In this document: piece by piece, positions 41,132-49,131 of the stretch
Layout: every line of letters starts with the position of its first letter
How positions within the stretch are numbered: position 1 is the first letter of the stretch
Assembly (NCBI GenBank): GCA_910588365.1
Contig: CAJUQS010000143.1
Coordinates: forward strand, 1 to 49,131
DNA length: 49,131 nt
Origin: an uncultured Oscillospiraceae bacterium
Lineage (GTDB): Bacteria; Bacillota; Clostridia; Oscillospirales; Oscillospiraceae
Direction: 5' to 3'
Translations under genes and position numbers: made by a program
Notes under the pieces: generated by a model
The model's database searches: none
Told to the model about the DNA's origin: nothing
The model's input: only the letters and a program-made list of their open reading frames with translations

Positions 41132-42330
41132 ATGTGACAGACAGCTACATGCTTCAGCAGATGCAGCAGATGGCGGCCGGTATGACGGGCATCCCCCAGA
41201 CCGGCACCAGCGGGAACAAGGACAAGGACGGCTCCAGCTTCCAGGAGATGATGGACCAGACCGCCGGCAGCGCCTCCTCGGCCGAGAGCAAGAAGGATGT
41301 GCCCCAGCAGAAGCCCGTCAAGGACGGCGACCAGCAGGACGCTGAAACTGTCCAGACCCAGGAGAAGGCCCCCGTCCAGAAGGAGGAGGAGACCCTGCGG
41401 CCCCAGGACATGACCGCCAACCCCAACGTGGTCCAGTACCTGGACTTCTTCCGGCCCGAGATTGCCGGGACGGCGGCGGGCGAGGCTTTGGTGGAGGTGC
41501 CCGTTGAGGGGATTCCCCAGCCGGCCGTAGAGGAGGCCCACATGGATCTGGGCGGCGAGATGCCCGCGCTGGACACCCAGGTGGAGAGCCAGGTCCAGGC
41601 GGAGGTCTCCATGGGCGAGAACCAGGAGAGCTTCCAGCAGAGCATGCAGGAGCTTCCCCAGGAGCAGCAGGCCGCCCCCGAGCAGGCGCCGGAGGCCGTC
41701 CAGGACGATCAGCCCGCCCAGGTCCAGCAGACCGCGGAGCCGGCGGCCCGTGAGACGGAGGACGCACCCGAGGTGGAGGTGGTCAAGCCCCGGGAGGAGG
41801 CCCCTGAGCCCGAGGAGGCGGCGGATGTCCAGCAGAGCGTGTTCCACGAGGCCAAGGCCGCGCCCGTGAAGGTGGGCGAGAGCTATGAGAGCGTGGACAC
41901 CCAGGCCCCCGACATGGAGGAGCAGCTGGCCAGGACCATCCAGCAGACGGTCCAGACCGGCGGCGAGAAGGTGGAGATCCGCCTGACCCCCGAGAACCTG
42001 GGCGCGCTGACCATCGAGATGACCAAGGACGCCAGCGGAGCCCTGCAGGTGGTCCTCCACGCCAGCAACAGCCGGGCGGCGGGACTGCTCAGCGCACACC
42101 TTGACGGACTGCACACGGCCCTCCAGAGCTACGGCCCCGAGCCCGTTCACGTGGAGGTCCAGCGCAATCAGGATTCCCAGCAGCAGCACTTCCAGCACGC
42201 GGACCCCGACGGACGCGGCAACCAGCAGCACCAGCAGCAGGAGGAGCGCCGCCAGGAGCAGACCGGCGGCGAGGACTTCGACTTCCTCCAGAAGCTCCGC
42301 CTGGGACTGTTCGGCGCGGAGGAGCTCTGA
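41128..42330 (+). CDS. fliK: Flagellar hook-length control protein FliK
   Basis: A 400-aa FliK starting at GTG inside the preceding stop. Residues 1-250 are low-complexity and Gln/Glu/Pro-rich, the extended ruler part. The C-terminal domain (about 270-345) is the Flg_hook/FliK_C switch: VEIRLTPENLGALTIEM and VVLHASNSRAAGLLSAHLDGL. The tail is Gln/His-rich. It measures the hook and switches export from hook to filament proteins. FlgD follows 31 bases later. Confidence 0.93.
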   Translation: MNVTDSYMLQQMQQMAAGMTGIPQTGTSGNKDKDGSSFQEMMDQTAGSASSAESKKDVPQQKPVKDGDQQDAETVQTQEKAPVQKEEETLRPQDMTANPNVVQYLDFFRPEIAGTAAGEALVEVPVEGIPQPAVEEAHMDLGGEMPALDTQVESQVQAEVSMGENQESFQQSMQELPQEQQAAPEQAPEAVQDDQPAQVQQTAEPAARETEDAPEVEVVKPREEAPEPEEAADVQQSVFHEAKAAPVKVGESYESVDTQAPDMEEQLARTIQQTVQTGGEKVEIRLTPENLGALTIEMTKDASGALQVVLHASNSRAAGLLSAHLDGLHTALQSYGPEPVHVEVQRNQDSQQQHFQHADPDGRGNQQHQQQEERRQEQTGGEDFDFLQKLRLGLFGAEEL

Positions 42331-42361
42331 ACAACCTTCCGAAAGGAGTGAACGAGAGCAA

Positions 42362-43318
42362 ATGAGCGATTTTAGAGGCGTGGACATCAACCAGAGCGCA
42401 CAGACCAAGCCGACCGACCAGCCCTGGCTGCTGCCCAGCACGAAAGAGGAAACCAAGAAGGACAACTCGACCCTCACCTTTGACGACATGCTCCTTCTGA
42501 TGGTGACCCAGATGCAGAACCAGACCATCGACAACCAGATGGACACCAACGACATGATGAACCAGCTCATCCAAATGACCGTCATGCAGGCCATGACCGA
42601 GATGACCAGCCAGGTGGAGGAGCTGACCACAGCCAATATCATGAGCTACTCCGCGTCCCTGGTGGGCAAGGAGGTGACCGTGGGCGTCCTGGACGCCAAG
42701 GGCGCTCTGGCCGAGGAGATTGTAGGCACCGTCACCGCGACCGGTACATATAACGGACAGCAAGTCATCTTCATCGGCGACAGGTACTACCCCCTGAGCA
42801 GCATCATGTCCGTGGGCAAGCTGCCCGACGAGGCCATTGACGGAGTCAATCCCCCCAAGCCCGACGACGAGGACGACAAGACCGAGGGCGGGGACAACGT
42901 GGACGGCGGCGAGAACGAGGACGGCGACAAGGTGGAGAACGGCGAAGGATCCGGCGGAGAGGGCACGGGCGGCGAGGACAACACGGTGCCGCCGGAGAGC
43001 CAGCCCGCGGTTGCCTCCCTGGGACTGCGGGACAACACCCCGGCCTACAGCAGCATGGCGTCCGCGGCGGCAAGACCCTCCTACACCCCCAGCACCGGCA
43101 GCAGCGCCCCTCAGACCAGCCAGACCCCGGCCGTGCAGAGCGGCGAGACGGCGTCTCAGGCCCGGGAGGAGGAGAGCGGCGTACCCAGCTGGCTCTTTGA
43201 GAACGGAAGCCCCGAGGCCCAGGCCAGGGAGAGCGACATCCCCAGCTGGCTGCTCACCCAGAGCGAGCAGGCCGTGGTCAGCGGCGTGCCCAGCTGGCTG
43301 GTAGGCCCCGGAACCTAA
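42362..43318 (+). CDS. flgD: Hook-capping protein FlgD with an unusual C-terminal tail
   Basis: A 318-aa FlgD. The N-terminal FlgD domain is clear: FDDMLLLMVTQMQNQTIDNQ and TNDMMNQLIQMTVMQAM. Residues about 100-160 give the tudor-like part (GKEVTVGVLD to YPLSSIMSV). Beyond 165 the normal Ig-like domain is missing; instead there is an acidic Gly/Glu/Asp linker (165-220), a Ser/Thr/Pro/Ala stretch, and a tail with three copies of the motif V/I-PSWL at residues 274, 293 and 309. Start ATG 42362 has GAAAGGAG upstream. It caps the growing hook. Confidence 0.9.
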   Translation: MSDFRGVDINQSAQTKPTDQPWLLPSTKEETKKDNSTLTFDDMLLLMVTQMQNQTIDNQMDTNDMMNQLIQMTVMQAMTEMTSQVEELTTANIMSYSASLVGKEVTVGVLDAKGALAEEIVGTVTATGTYNGQQVIFIGDRYYPLSSIMSVGKLPDEAIDGVNPPKPDDEDDKTEGGDNVDGGENEDGDKVENGEGSGGEGTGGEDNTVPPESQPAVASLGLRDNTPAYSSMASAAARPSYTPSTGSSAPQTSQTPAVQSGETASQAREEESGVPSWLFENGSPEAQARESDIPSWLLTQSEQAVVSGVPSWLVGPGT

Positions 43319-43421
43319 GCGAGTCCCAGCGAAGGCGGAACGGATGCCGCCGGACGTGAAAACGGCACACCTGGGAATGTGAGAAGCGTTTCCTGCATCG
43401 TGCCCGAAAGAGGATGATCGT

Positions 43422-43817
43422 ATGGTAGATCGGATTACCCCAATTGATAAGCTGGAACAGGTGGAGCGTGTGCAGCAGGTCTGCCGCAGGGACGCGGCCG
43501 GCAGGTTTGGCGCGATGCTCCAGCAGGAGCTCCACAGAACGGAAGACGCGGGCGAGAGCTTTGCCATCGCCTTCTCCAAGCACGCCATGGCGCGGGCGGA
43601 GGAGCGGGGCATCGAGGTAACCCCGGCCCTCATGGGCCAGCTGGCCGACTCCGTGGAGCGGGCGAGCGCCAAGGGAGCAACCAATATCCTGGCCTTTGAC
43701 GCGACCCGGGCGTTTATCATCAACGTCCCTCACGGGCGGGTGATCACCACCATGTCCCAGGAGGAGATGCAGGAGAATATTTTTACCAATATCGACGGCG
43801 CTGTGCTCCTGAAATAG
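43422..43817 (+). CDS. Flagellar operon protein (TIGR02530-type)
   Basis: A 131-aa protein of the type found between flgD and flgE in Bacillota fla operons (TIGR02530). The conserved block FSKHAMARAEERGIEVTPAL is the family core, followed by NILAFDATRAFIINV. Function unknown; it is thought to act in hook assembly because of its constant position. AGAGGATG precedes the ATG. Confidence 0.88.
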   Translation: MVDRITPIDKLEQVERVQQVCRRDAAGRFGAMLQQELHRTEDAGESFAIAFSKHAMARAEERGIEVTPALMGQLADSVERASAKGATNILAFDATRAFIINVPHGRVITTMSQEEMQENIFTNIDGAVLLK

Positions 43818-43905
43818 AGAAAAGCAGGACCTTTTAAGGATGCTTTGGCTCCCCGCCCGACTGGCAGGGGACCGGCAGCGCCAAGAGAAAAGGAGATTTT
43901 ATCGC

Positions 43906-45201
43906 ATGACTGGAGCTATGTATGCCGCCATCGGCGGCCTGAAGACCCATATGACAAACCTGAACGTCATCGGCAACAACATCGCCAACGTGAACACCGC
44001 CGGCTACAAGGACCAGCGGATGACCTTCCAGGAGTCCCTCTACACCACCAGCAAGGCCGGCAGCAACGGCGGCGTCACCCGGGGCGGAAACAACCCCTCC
44101 CAGATCGGCTACGGCGCCCAGGTGGGCTCCATTGACCTGAACATGTCCCCGGGAACCTTCAACCCCACGGGCCGGGACCTGGACTGCATGATCGAGGGCG
44201 ACGGCTTCTTCCTGGTGGGCGACAAGGACATGACCATCAACAGCGCGGCGGATCTGACCAAGCCCATGCTCACCCGGGTGGGCAACTTCTGGGTGGACCC
44301 CAACGGGTACATCACCGACCGCGCCGGCAACGTGGTCTACGGCTTCAAGACCGTGGCGAACCCCGCCTACGATAAGGACGCCACGGAAAAGGAGATTGCG
44401 GACGCGAAGGCGGAGGTGCCCAGCAGAAATATCGGCGATCCCTACATCCTCAGCAGCTGCCTCGTCCCCCTGCGCCTGCCCCTGGCGGCCCAGGAGCCCA
44501 CGGAGGCCAACGGCGGAAAGAACGCGGACGGAAGCCTCAACTGGGAAGCCGGCGATCCGGTTTACGAGATGATGGGCGCTGTGCAGGAGGACAACAACAA
44601 CGCCCGGTACAATATTTCTCTGGCAAACCCTGAGTATTACGACGAAAACGGCAAGCTGGATCTGACCAAGCTGCCCGAGGGAATGGGCTCCGCGGACGGC
44701 GAGACGGCGCTCACCAGGTATGACGGCGGAATTCCCAATTTCGATGACAAGTGCATTGAGATCAAGGGCCTGTCTGTCAATGACATGGGTGCCATTATCG
44801 GTCAGTGCGGCAACGGCCAGACCGTGGTGGTGGGCTATGCCGCTATCGCCACGGTTGCGTCCCCCGACGGCGTGACCCACCTGGGCGGTCCCTACTACTC
44901 GGCCCTGGAGGGCGCCGGCGATATCACCGTGGGCGCCGTGGGCGGCATCATGGCCGGCAAGTATCTGAACAACAAGACCGTCACGGGTGAGGGCGATGAC
45001 CAGACGAGCCCGCCTCTGGATGAGGCCCTGAGCAAGACCGCCGGCACGGAGATCCAGGGCGGCGGCCTGGAGGCGTCCACGGCGGACGTGGCCACCGAGT
45101 TCTCCAACATGATCCTCACCCAGCGCGGCTATCAGGCCAATACCCGCATCGTCACCGTCACCGACTCCATGCTGGAGGAGCTGGTGAACATGAAGCGTTA
45201 A
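43906..45201 (+). CDS. flgE: Flagellar hook protein FlgE
   Basis: A 431-aa hook protein. N-terminal GGLKTHMTNLNVIGNNIANV with TAGYK, the FlgE/F/G central motif IEGDGFFLVGD, and the C-terminal EFSNMILTQRGYQANTRIVT followed by VTDSMLEELVNMKR are all present. Start ATG 43906 has AAAAGGAG ten bases upstream; the open frame before it is noncoding. It forms the universal joint. Confidence 0.93.
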   Translation: MTGAMYAAIGGLKTHMTNLNVIGNNIANVNTAGYKDQRMTFQESLYTTSKAGSNGGVTRGGNNPSQIGYGAQVGSIDLNMSPGTFNPTGRDLDCMIEGDGFFLVGDKDMTINSAADLTKPMLTRVGNFWVDPNGYITDRAGNVVYGFKTVANPAYDKDATEKEIADAKAEVPSRNIGDPYILSSCLVPLRLPLAAQEPTEANGGKNADGSLNWEAGDPVYEMMGAVQEDNNNARYNISLANPEYYDENGKLDLTKLPEGMGSADGETALTRYDGGIPNFDDKCIEIKGLSVNDMGAIIGQCGNGQTVVVGYAAIATVASPDGVTHLGGPYYSALEGAGDITVGAVGGIMAGKYLNNKTVTGEGDDQTSPPLDEALSKTAGTEIQGGGLEASTADVATEFSNMILTQRGYQANTRIVTVTDSMLEELVNMKR

Positions 45202-45254
45202 GCCAAGGGCTTGACGCGTCCCCCTGGCCAATGACCCGGTAAGCAGACAGCAGT

Positions 45255-45284
45255 CCCCCCGGCCGCTTCGCGGCGGCCGGGGGG
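45255..45284 (+). other. GC-rich hairpin before flbD
   Basis: A perfect 12-bp stem CCCCCCGGCCGC/GCGGCCGGGGGG with a TTCGCG loop. There is no T-tract; instead the flbD ribosome site (AGAAAGGAG) follows 7-14 bases later. It may protect or separate the mRNA halves or modulate flbD translation. Confidence 0.6.
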
Positions 45285-45306
45285 CGAAGGAGAAAGGAGA
45301 AAGGCT

Positions 45307-45522
45307 ATGATCGTGCTGACAAAGCGGAATAACGAACGGTTTCTGCTCAACCACAACCAGATCGAGTCCATTGAGATGATCCCGGAGTCGAAGATCGTGA
45401 TGATGAACAGGGATTACTTCATCGTCAAGGAGGAGCCCGAGGTCATTATCAAGCGGATCCAGGAGTACAACGCCAAGGTGCAGGACGTTCACCGCACCGT
45501 TACCGTCGTAGACAAGCGCTGA
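45307..45522 (+). CDS. flbD: FlbD/SwrD-family flagellar protein
   Basis: A 71-aa protein: LTKRNNERFLLNHNQIESIE and GEEIVVKE-like YFIVKEEPEVIIKRI match FlbD (called SwrD in Bacillus, where it raises motor torque). It lies directly ahead of motA/motB, as usual. AAAGGAG is seven bases before the ATG. Confidence 0.92.
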   Translation: MIVLTKRNNERFLLNHNQIESIEMIPESKIVMMNRDYFIVKEEPEVIIKRIQEYNAKVQDVHRTVTVVDKR

Positions 45523-45534
45523 CCGGGCGTGAAG

Positions 45535-45613
45535 GGGGCGCGTTTGAGGGATGTTGAGCCGCGGGTGGAGCGCGGGGCGGCGTCCGCGCCTCGACATTGA
45601 TCAAATGCGCCCC
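45535..45613 (+). promoter_or_regulatory. Structured leader between flbD and motA
   Basis: Arms GGGGCGCGTTTGA (45535-45547) and TCAAATGCGCCCC (45601-45613) form a 13-bp stem with one G-U pair. They enclose GTTGAG/CTCGAC (45553-45558 and 45590-45595) and further GC-rich pairs. The result is a compact multi-layer RNA fold. MotA's ATG, 53 bases later, has only a poor ribosome site, so this element may control motA translation or protect the mRNA. Confidence 0.55.
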
Positions 45614-45666
45614 GTATGAAAAAGATATTTCTCCCTCGGGAGTCAAATGGGTGTGAAAGTTAAGTT

Positions 45667-46491
45667 ATGAATATTACGTATATCATAGGCGTAGTCGGCG
45701 CCCTTGTAATCATGCTGGTCGGTATGATGTTCGGCGGAGAGGGCGGACTGCTGACCCCCACGCAGGTCATGAACTTCTGGGACCCGGCCAGCGTGTTCAT
45801 CGTTATCGGATGTACCTTCCTGATTGTCATCGCGTCCTTCCCCCCCAGCGCCCTGAAGGACATCCCCAAGCACTTCAAGATTCTGCTCAACACCAAGGGC
45901 AACGACCCCCTGGCCATCATTGACGAGCTGGTGGAGCTGGCCCAGGTGGCCAGAAAGAACGGCCTGCTGGCCCTGGAGGAAAAGGGCAACCAGCAGGAGA
46001 ACCCCTTCTTCAAGCAGTGCATCATGCTCATTGTGGACAACAACGACGCCGACCAGGTCAAGGAGATCATGATGAACGACATCGAGCAGGCCAGCGCCCG
46101 GCACGACGCCGGCGCGGGCATGTACGATAAAGCGGGTGCCGTGGCACCGGCCTTCGGCATGGTGGGTACCCTGGTGGGCCTTATCAACATGCTGAAGGCC
46201 ATGGACGTGGAGAGCGGCGGCGGCAACCTGGGCCCCGCCATGGCCACGGCCCTGGTCACCACCCTGTACGGGTGCGTGCTGGCCCACATGCTCTTCGGGC
46301 CTATTGCCACACAGTTGCGCCAGCGGGACGAGGAGGAGGTCCTGTGCAAGCTGATCATCGTGGAGGGCATCATGTCCATCCAGTCCGGCGCGAACCCCAA
46401 GTTCCTGCGTGAGAAGCTGCTCACCTTCGTGGCTCAGCGCCAGCGTGACGGCGGCGGCGGAAAGAAGGGCTCCGGCGGCGGCGAGGAGTAA
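45667..46491 (+). CDS. motA: Flagellar motor stator protein MotA
   Basis: A 274-aa stator subunit with four membrane segments: about 5-22 (IIGVVGALVIMLVGMMF), 38-58 (PASVFIVIGCTFLIVIASFP), 155-180 (AGAVAPAFGMVGTLVGLINM) and 190-215 (MATALVTTLYGCVLAHMLF). The cytoplasmic loop between the second and third meets FliG. The Gly/Lys-rich C-terminal tail (GGGGKKGSGGGEE) is unusual. The ribosome site is weak (GTGAAAG). Ion type is unclear; the MotA/MotB pair looks somewhat PomA/PomB-like. Confidence 0.94.
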   Translation: MNITYIIGVVGALVIMLVGMMFGGEGGLLTPTQVMNFWDPASVFIVIGCTFLIVIASFPPSALKDIPKHFKILLNTKGNDPLAIIDELVELAQVARKNGLLALEEKGNQQENPFFKQCIMLIVDNNDADQVKEIMMNDIEQASARHDAGAGMYDKAGAVAPAFGMVGTLVGLINMLKAMDVESGGGNLGPAMATALVTTLYGCVLAHMLFGPIATQLRQRDEEEVLCKLIIVEGIMSIQSGANPKFLREKLLTFVAQRQRDGGGGKKGSGGGEE

Positions 46492-46525
46492 GCTGCCATG
46501 ACGGTTTTGAAAAAGGAGGCGCGCT

Positions 46526-47323
46526 ATGGCACTTAAAAAGAAAAAGGGCGGCGGAGGCGGCGCCAACTGGATGGACACCTATGGCGACATGGTGACGCTG
46601 CTGCTGTGCTTCTTCGTGCTGCTGTACTCCATGTCCACCATCGACCAGGAGAAGTGGATGATGATTGTCCAGAGCTTCAACCGGACCGCCGAGGTCAGCA
46701 CCGACGACACCCCCCATGGCCCGGATGGGATGAACCAGGACGAGCTGGGCGGCGGTATGCCGGCCACCACGGAGATGGACTCGAAGATGGAGGAGCTGCT
46801 GCAGTTCTTGCAGAACACGGCGGCGGCCCAGGCTGACGACAGCATCACCGTCAGCGAGGGGGACGGGTTCATCTACGTCTCCTTCGACAGCGCGGTGTTC
46901 TTTGCCGGCGACAAGTGGGAGCTGCTGCCGGCGGGAAAGGAGCTGCTGGACGGGATCATCCCCGCCCTCAACCAGGTGGGCATCTATATCGACGCGCTGG
47001 AGATATCCGGCCACACGGCCTCGGCCATGGGGACCTATGACCCGGCCTGGGACTACAAGCTCTCCAGTATGCGGGCGGCGGAGGTGGCGGCCTATATTCT
47101 GGCCAACAGCAACGACATCGACCCGGCCCGGGTGCAGTCCAAGGGCTACGGCCAGTGGCGGCCGGTGGCGCCCAACGACAACGAGGCCGACCGGTCCAAG
47201 AACCGCCGGGTGGAGATGATGATCACCGGCAAGGATCTGGAGGATAAGCTCTCCGACAGCATCGCCCAGTACTACACCACCACCGGGCGGGACCAGCCCG
47301 GCGTGACCCAGAGCGCGCCGTGA
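46526..47323 (+). CDS. motB: Flagellar motor stator protein MotB
   Basis: A 265-aa stator subunit. The single membrane helix DMVTLLLCFFVLLYSMS begins with the ion-carrying aspartate (about residue 21). The Cys-Phe-Phe pattern resembles sodium-type PomB/MotS, but this alone does not settle the ion. The C-terminal OmpA/MotB domain (about 120-235) has the peptidoglycan-binding ISGHT and NRRVEMMI motifs, with GHTA where GHTD is usual. AAGGAGG lies eight bases upstream. Confidence 0.94.
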   Translation: MALKKKKGGGGGANWMDTYGDMVTLLLCFFVLLYSMSTIDQEKWMMIVQSFNRTAEVSTDDTPHGPDGMNQDELGGGMPATTEMDSKMEELLQFLQNTAAAQADDSITVSEGDGFIYVSFDSAVFFAGDKWELLPAGKELLDGIIPALNQVGIYIDALEISGHTASAMGTYDPAWDYKLSSMRAAEVAAYILANSNDIDPARVQSKGYGQWRPVAPNDNEADRSKNRRVEMMITGKDLEDKLSDSIAQYYTTTGRDQPGVTQSAP

Positions 47324-47382
47324 GCACTTCCGGCGCTCTGATGGCCGAGACGTGAATCCATTACCCGGAATGAGGAGACAAT

Positions 47383-48375
47383 ATGGCAGAAGTCTTATCA
47401 CAAAGTCAAATTGACGCCCTGTTAGCGGCGGCCCAGAGCGGGGCAATGGATCTGGACGCGCCGGCAGAGGAGTCAGAAGAGAAAAAATACAGGAAATACG
47501 ATTTTTACAGCCCCAGAAAGTTTACCAAGGACCGCCTGAAGATGCTCAGCAGCATCTTTGAGAACTACACCCGCGTCATCAACTCCCGGATCAACGCCAT
47601 GCTCCACTCCTCCTGCGAGATCGAGGTGGAGTCGGTGGAGGAGCAGCGCTACAACGAGTTCTCCAACGCCCTGCGGGACAGCGACGTGCTGGCACTGGTG
47701 AAGATAGACAAGGAGGAGCTCCAGGAGGAGACGCCGATACTGGTCCATCTGGATACCACCGTGCTGCTGACCATGATCGACCGGATGATGGGCGGCGAGG
47801 GGAACCCGGACAACAACTTGGAGTCGGAGTACAACCTCACGGATCTGGAGCTGAAGATGTACGCGGATCTCATGGGGGACCTCATGGGCGTGCTGGGTCA
47901 GAGCTGGGAGAACTACATGAATCTCAAGTTCGAGTATGTGCGCACCGAGGTGAACCCCACCATGGTACAGCTCATCGGCTTTGACGAGACGGTGGTGATT
48001 GTGGGCATGAACATCCGCTTTCCCAACGACAGCGACGGCCGCCTGAGCGTCTGTCTGCCCGGCGTGATGCTGACCAACATCTTCGCGGAGATCAGCAAGA
48101 ACACGGGCCGCCATACCACGGGCGAGGATAAGTCCGACGAGATTTTCGGCTCCCTGCGGGAGAGCGATCTGGAGATCGTGGCGGAGCTGGCCCGGACGCG
48201 GCTGCTGCTGAGCGATCTGTACCATCTGAACGTGGGAGACGTGGTGGACATCAAGCGGCCGAAGGACGCACCCATCTATCTGAACATCGGCGGACGGCGC
48301 TGGTTTGACGGGCGGATGGGCGTTCACAACAAGCAGAAGGCCGTGAAAATCGGTGAGACATACATTAAGGTTTAA
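47383..48375 (+). CDS. fliM: Flagellar motor switch protein FliM
   Basis: A 330-aa switch protein. The N-terminal LSQSQIDALLAA is the CheY-P-binding peptide. The CheC-like middle domain and the C-terminal SpoA/FliN-like domain (about 250-330, VGDVVDIKRPKDAPIYLNIGG) are complete. TGAGGAG precedes the ATG. FliY follows 14 bases later. Confidence 0.96.
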   Translation: MAEVLSQSQIDALLAAAQSGAMDLDAPAEESEEKKYRKYDFYSPRKFTKDRLKMLSSIFENYTRVINSRINAMLHSSCEIEVESVEEQRYNEFSNALRDSDVLALVKIDKEELQEETPILVHLDTTVLLTMIDRMMGGEGNPDNNLESEYNLTDLELKMYADLMGDLMGVLGQSWENYMNLKFEYVRTEVNPTMVQLIGFDETVVIVGMNIRFPNDSDGRLSVCLPGVMLTNIFAEISKNTGRHTTGEDKSDEIFGSLRESDLEIVAELARTRLLLSDLYHLNVGDVVDIKRPKDAPIYLNIGGRRWFDGRMGVHNKQKAVKIGETYIKV

Positions 48376-48389
48376 AGGAGCGGAACCTG

Positions 48390-49131
48390 ATGGGAGATAC
48401 TATTTTTAGCCCAATGGTCATTGACGCCATTGGAGAGATCATGAATATCAGCCTCGGCTCCTCCGCAACGGCGGTTTCCAATATGCTCGATCACCGTGTC
48501 GACATCACAACGCCGAAGGTTACGGTGGTCAATGCGGAGGAATTCAGCCTGGGAAAAATCGAGCCGGCCGTGGGCGTGGAGATCAAGTACGTCTGCGGTC
48601 TGGAAGGCAGCAATATCATGATGCTCAAGCGCAGCGATGTGAAGGCCATTGTGGACATCCTGCTGGGTACGGAGACGGCTGACGAGGACTTCCAGCTGGA
48701 CGAGCTGAGCGTGAGTGTGGTCTGTGAGGTCATGAACCAGATGATGGGCGCGGCCTCCACGGCGCTCTCCGACCTGCTGGGGCGGATGGTGAACATCTCC
48801 ACCCCGGAGTCCTTTGAAATGGACAACTTGGACACGGTCCGGGAGGAGCACTTCCCCGTGACCCATGGCCCTGTGGTGGTGGTCAGCTTCCAGCTGTCCA
48901 TCGAGGGGGTCGTGGAGAGCGAGTTCATGAACGTGATGAGCGTGGAGCTGGTCCGGGAGCTGGTTTCCGGCTTCGGCGTGGACCTGGACGAGGCGGAGGA
49001 TGCGTCCTCCGCGCCCGCCCCCGCGCCGGCCCCCGCGCCCGCGGCGTCCTCCGGCGGCACCATGAGCCAGGAGGAGATCGAGCGGCTGATGGCCGGCGGC
49101 GTCCCCGACGCTCCCGCGCCGGCCCCCGCGC
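48390..49131 (+). CDS. fliY: Flagellar motor switch phosphatase FliY (partial, runs off window)
   Basis: The first 247 residues of FliY, a fusion of a CheC-type phosphatase with FliN; the FliN part is beyond the window end. Both CheC active sites are intact: D12-x3-E16-x2-N19-x22-P42, and the matching S-x3-E-x2-N-x22-P in SVVCEVMNQMMGAAS to STPE. It should therefore dephosphorylate CheY-P at the motor. An Ala/Pro-rich linker (about 203-219) is followed by MSQEEIERLMAGG, a second CheY-binding-type peptide, and another Ala/Pro stretch at the end. AAAGGAG precedes the ATG. Confidence 0.93.
   Translation, partial: MGDTIFSPMVIDAIGEIMNISLGSSATAVSNMLDHRVDITTPKVTVVNAEEFSLGKIEPAVGVEIKYVCGLEGSNIMMLKRSDVKAIVDILLGTETADEDFQLDELSVSVVCEVMNQMMGAASTALSDLLGRMVNISTPESFEMDNLDTVREEHFPVTHGPVVVVSFQLSIEGVVESEFMNVMSVELVRELVSGFGVDLDEAEDASSAPAPAPAPAPAASSGGTMSQEEIERLMAGGVPDAPAPAPA

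Overview
The window is a GC-rich stretch of an anaerobic, flagellated Bacillota genome. The tRNA-sensing T-box leaders, AGGAGG ribosome sites, FliY/FlbD/FliW/CsrA flagellar set, ferredoxin-linked 2-oxoacid oxidoreductase and cobT/cobU pair together suggest a gut Oscillospiraceae-type organism (Oscillibacter/Intestinimonas/Flavonifractor-like). That placement is inference; there is no rRNA in the window.

Region 1 (1-4272, minus strand) is a small sugar operon: a GH1 glycosidase homologue whose usual catalytic nucleophile is an alanine, a GH13 oligo-1,6-glucosidase-type enzyme, and a YgjP-type metallopeptidase. Upstream lies a 164-bp cluster of palindromes. Next to it (4273-4931) is an AT-rich, probably acquired gene with a 10-bp inverted-repeat operator over its promoter.

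Region 2 (4988-19640, plus strand) is the most interesting part. Two paralogous genes each encode a fusion of an XRE DNA-binding domain, a cupin and a medium/branched-chain acyl-CoA synthetase, and each is preceded by its own promoter and T-box riboswitch. Further down are a four-subunit ferredoxin-dependent 2-oxoacid (2-ketoisovalerate-type) oxidoreductase, a nucleoside phosphorylase, an omega-amidase-like hydrolase, a VOC protein and a branched-chain aminotransferase. Read together, these can convert a branched-chain (or aryl) carboxylic acid to acyl-CoA, then to the 2-oxoacid by reductive carboxylation, then to the amino acid. T-box control (on when the tRNA is uncharged) argues for this assimilatory direction rather than fermentation of amino acids. 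The exact amino acid is not certain; the candidate specifiers read as leucine or valine codons.

Region 3 (19641-26112) holds a split threonine/serine exporter, cobT-cobU, prmA with a YcxB-like membrane protein, and a PilZ protein, separated by intergenic hairpin repeats. Three 0.46-0.54-kb noncoding elements, each bounded by near-identical hairpins, sit at 7664-8123, 10989-11474 and 22897-23440; four shorter hairpin elements of the same family occur at 14003, 18422, 19661 and 25237.

Region 4 (26113-49131, plus strand) is a flagellar regulon in two transcription blocks: flgM-flgN-flgK-flgL-yviE-fliW-csrA, closed by a terminator, then a fla operon starting at a promoter near 32700 with flgB-flgC-fliE-fliF-fliG-fliH-fliI-fliJ-(unknown 358 aa)-fliK-flgD-(flagellar operon protein)-flgE-flbD-motA-motB-fliM-fliY, the last cut by the window end. 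FlgK, FlgL and FlgD carry unusual repeat-bearing insertions or tails.
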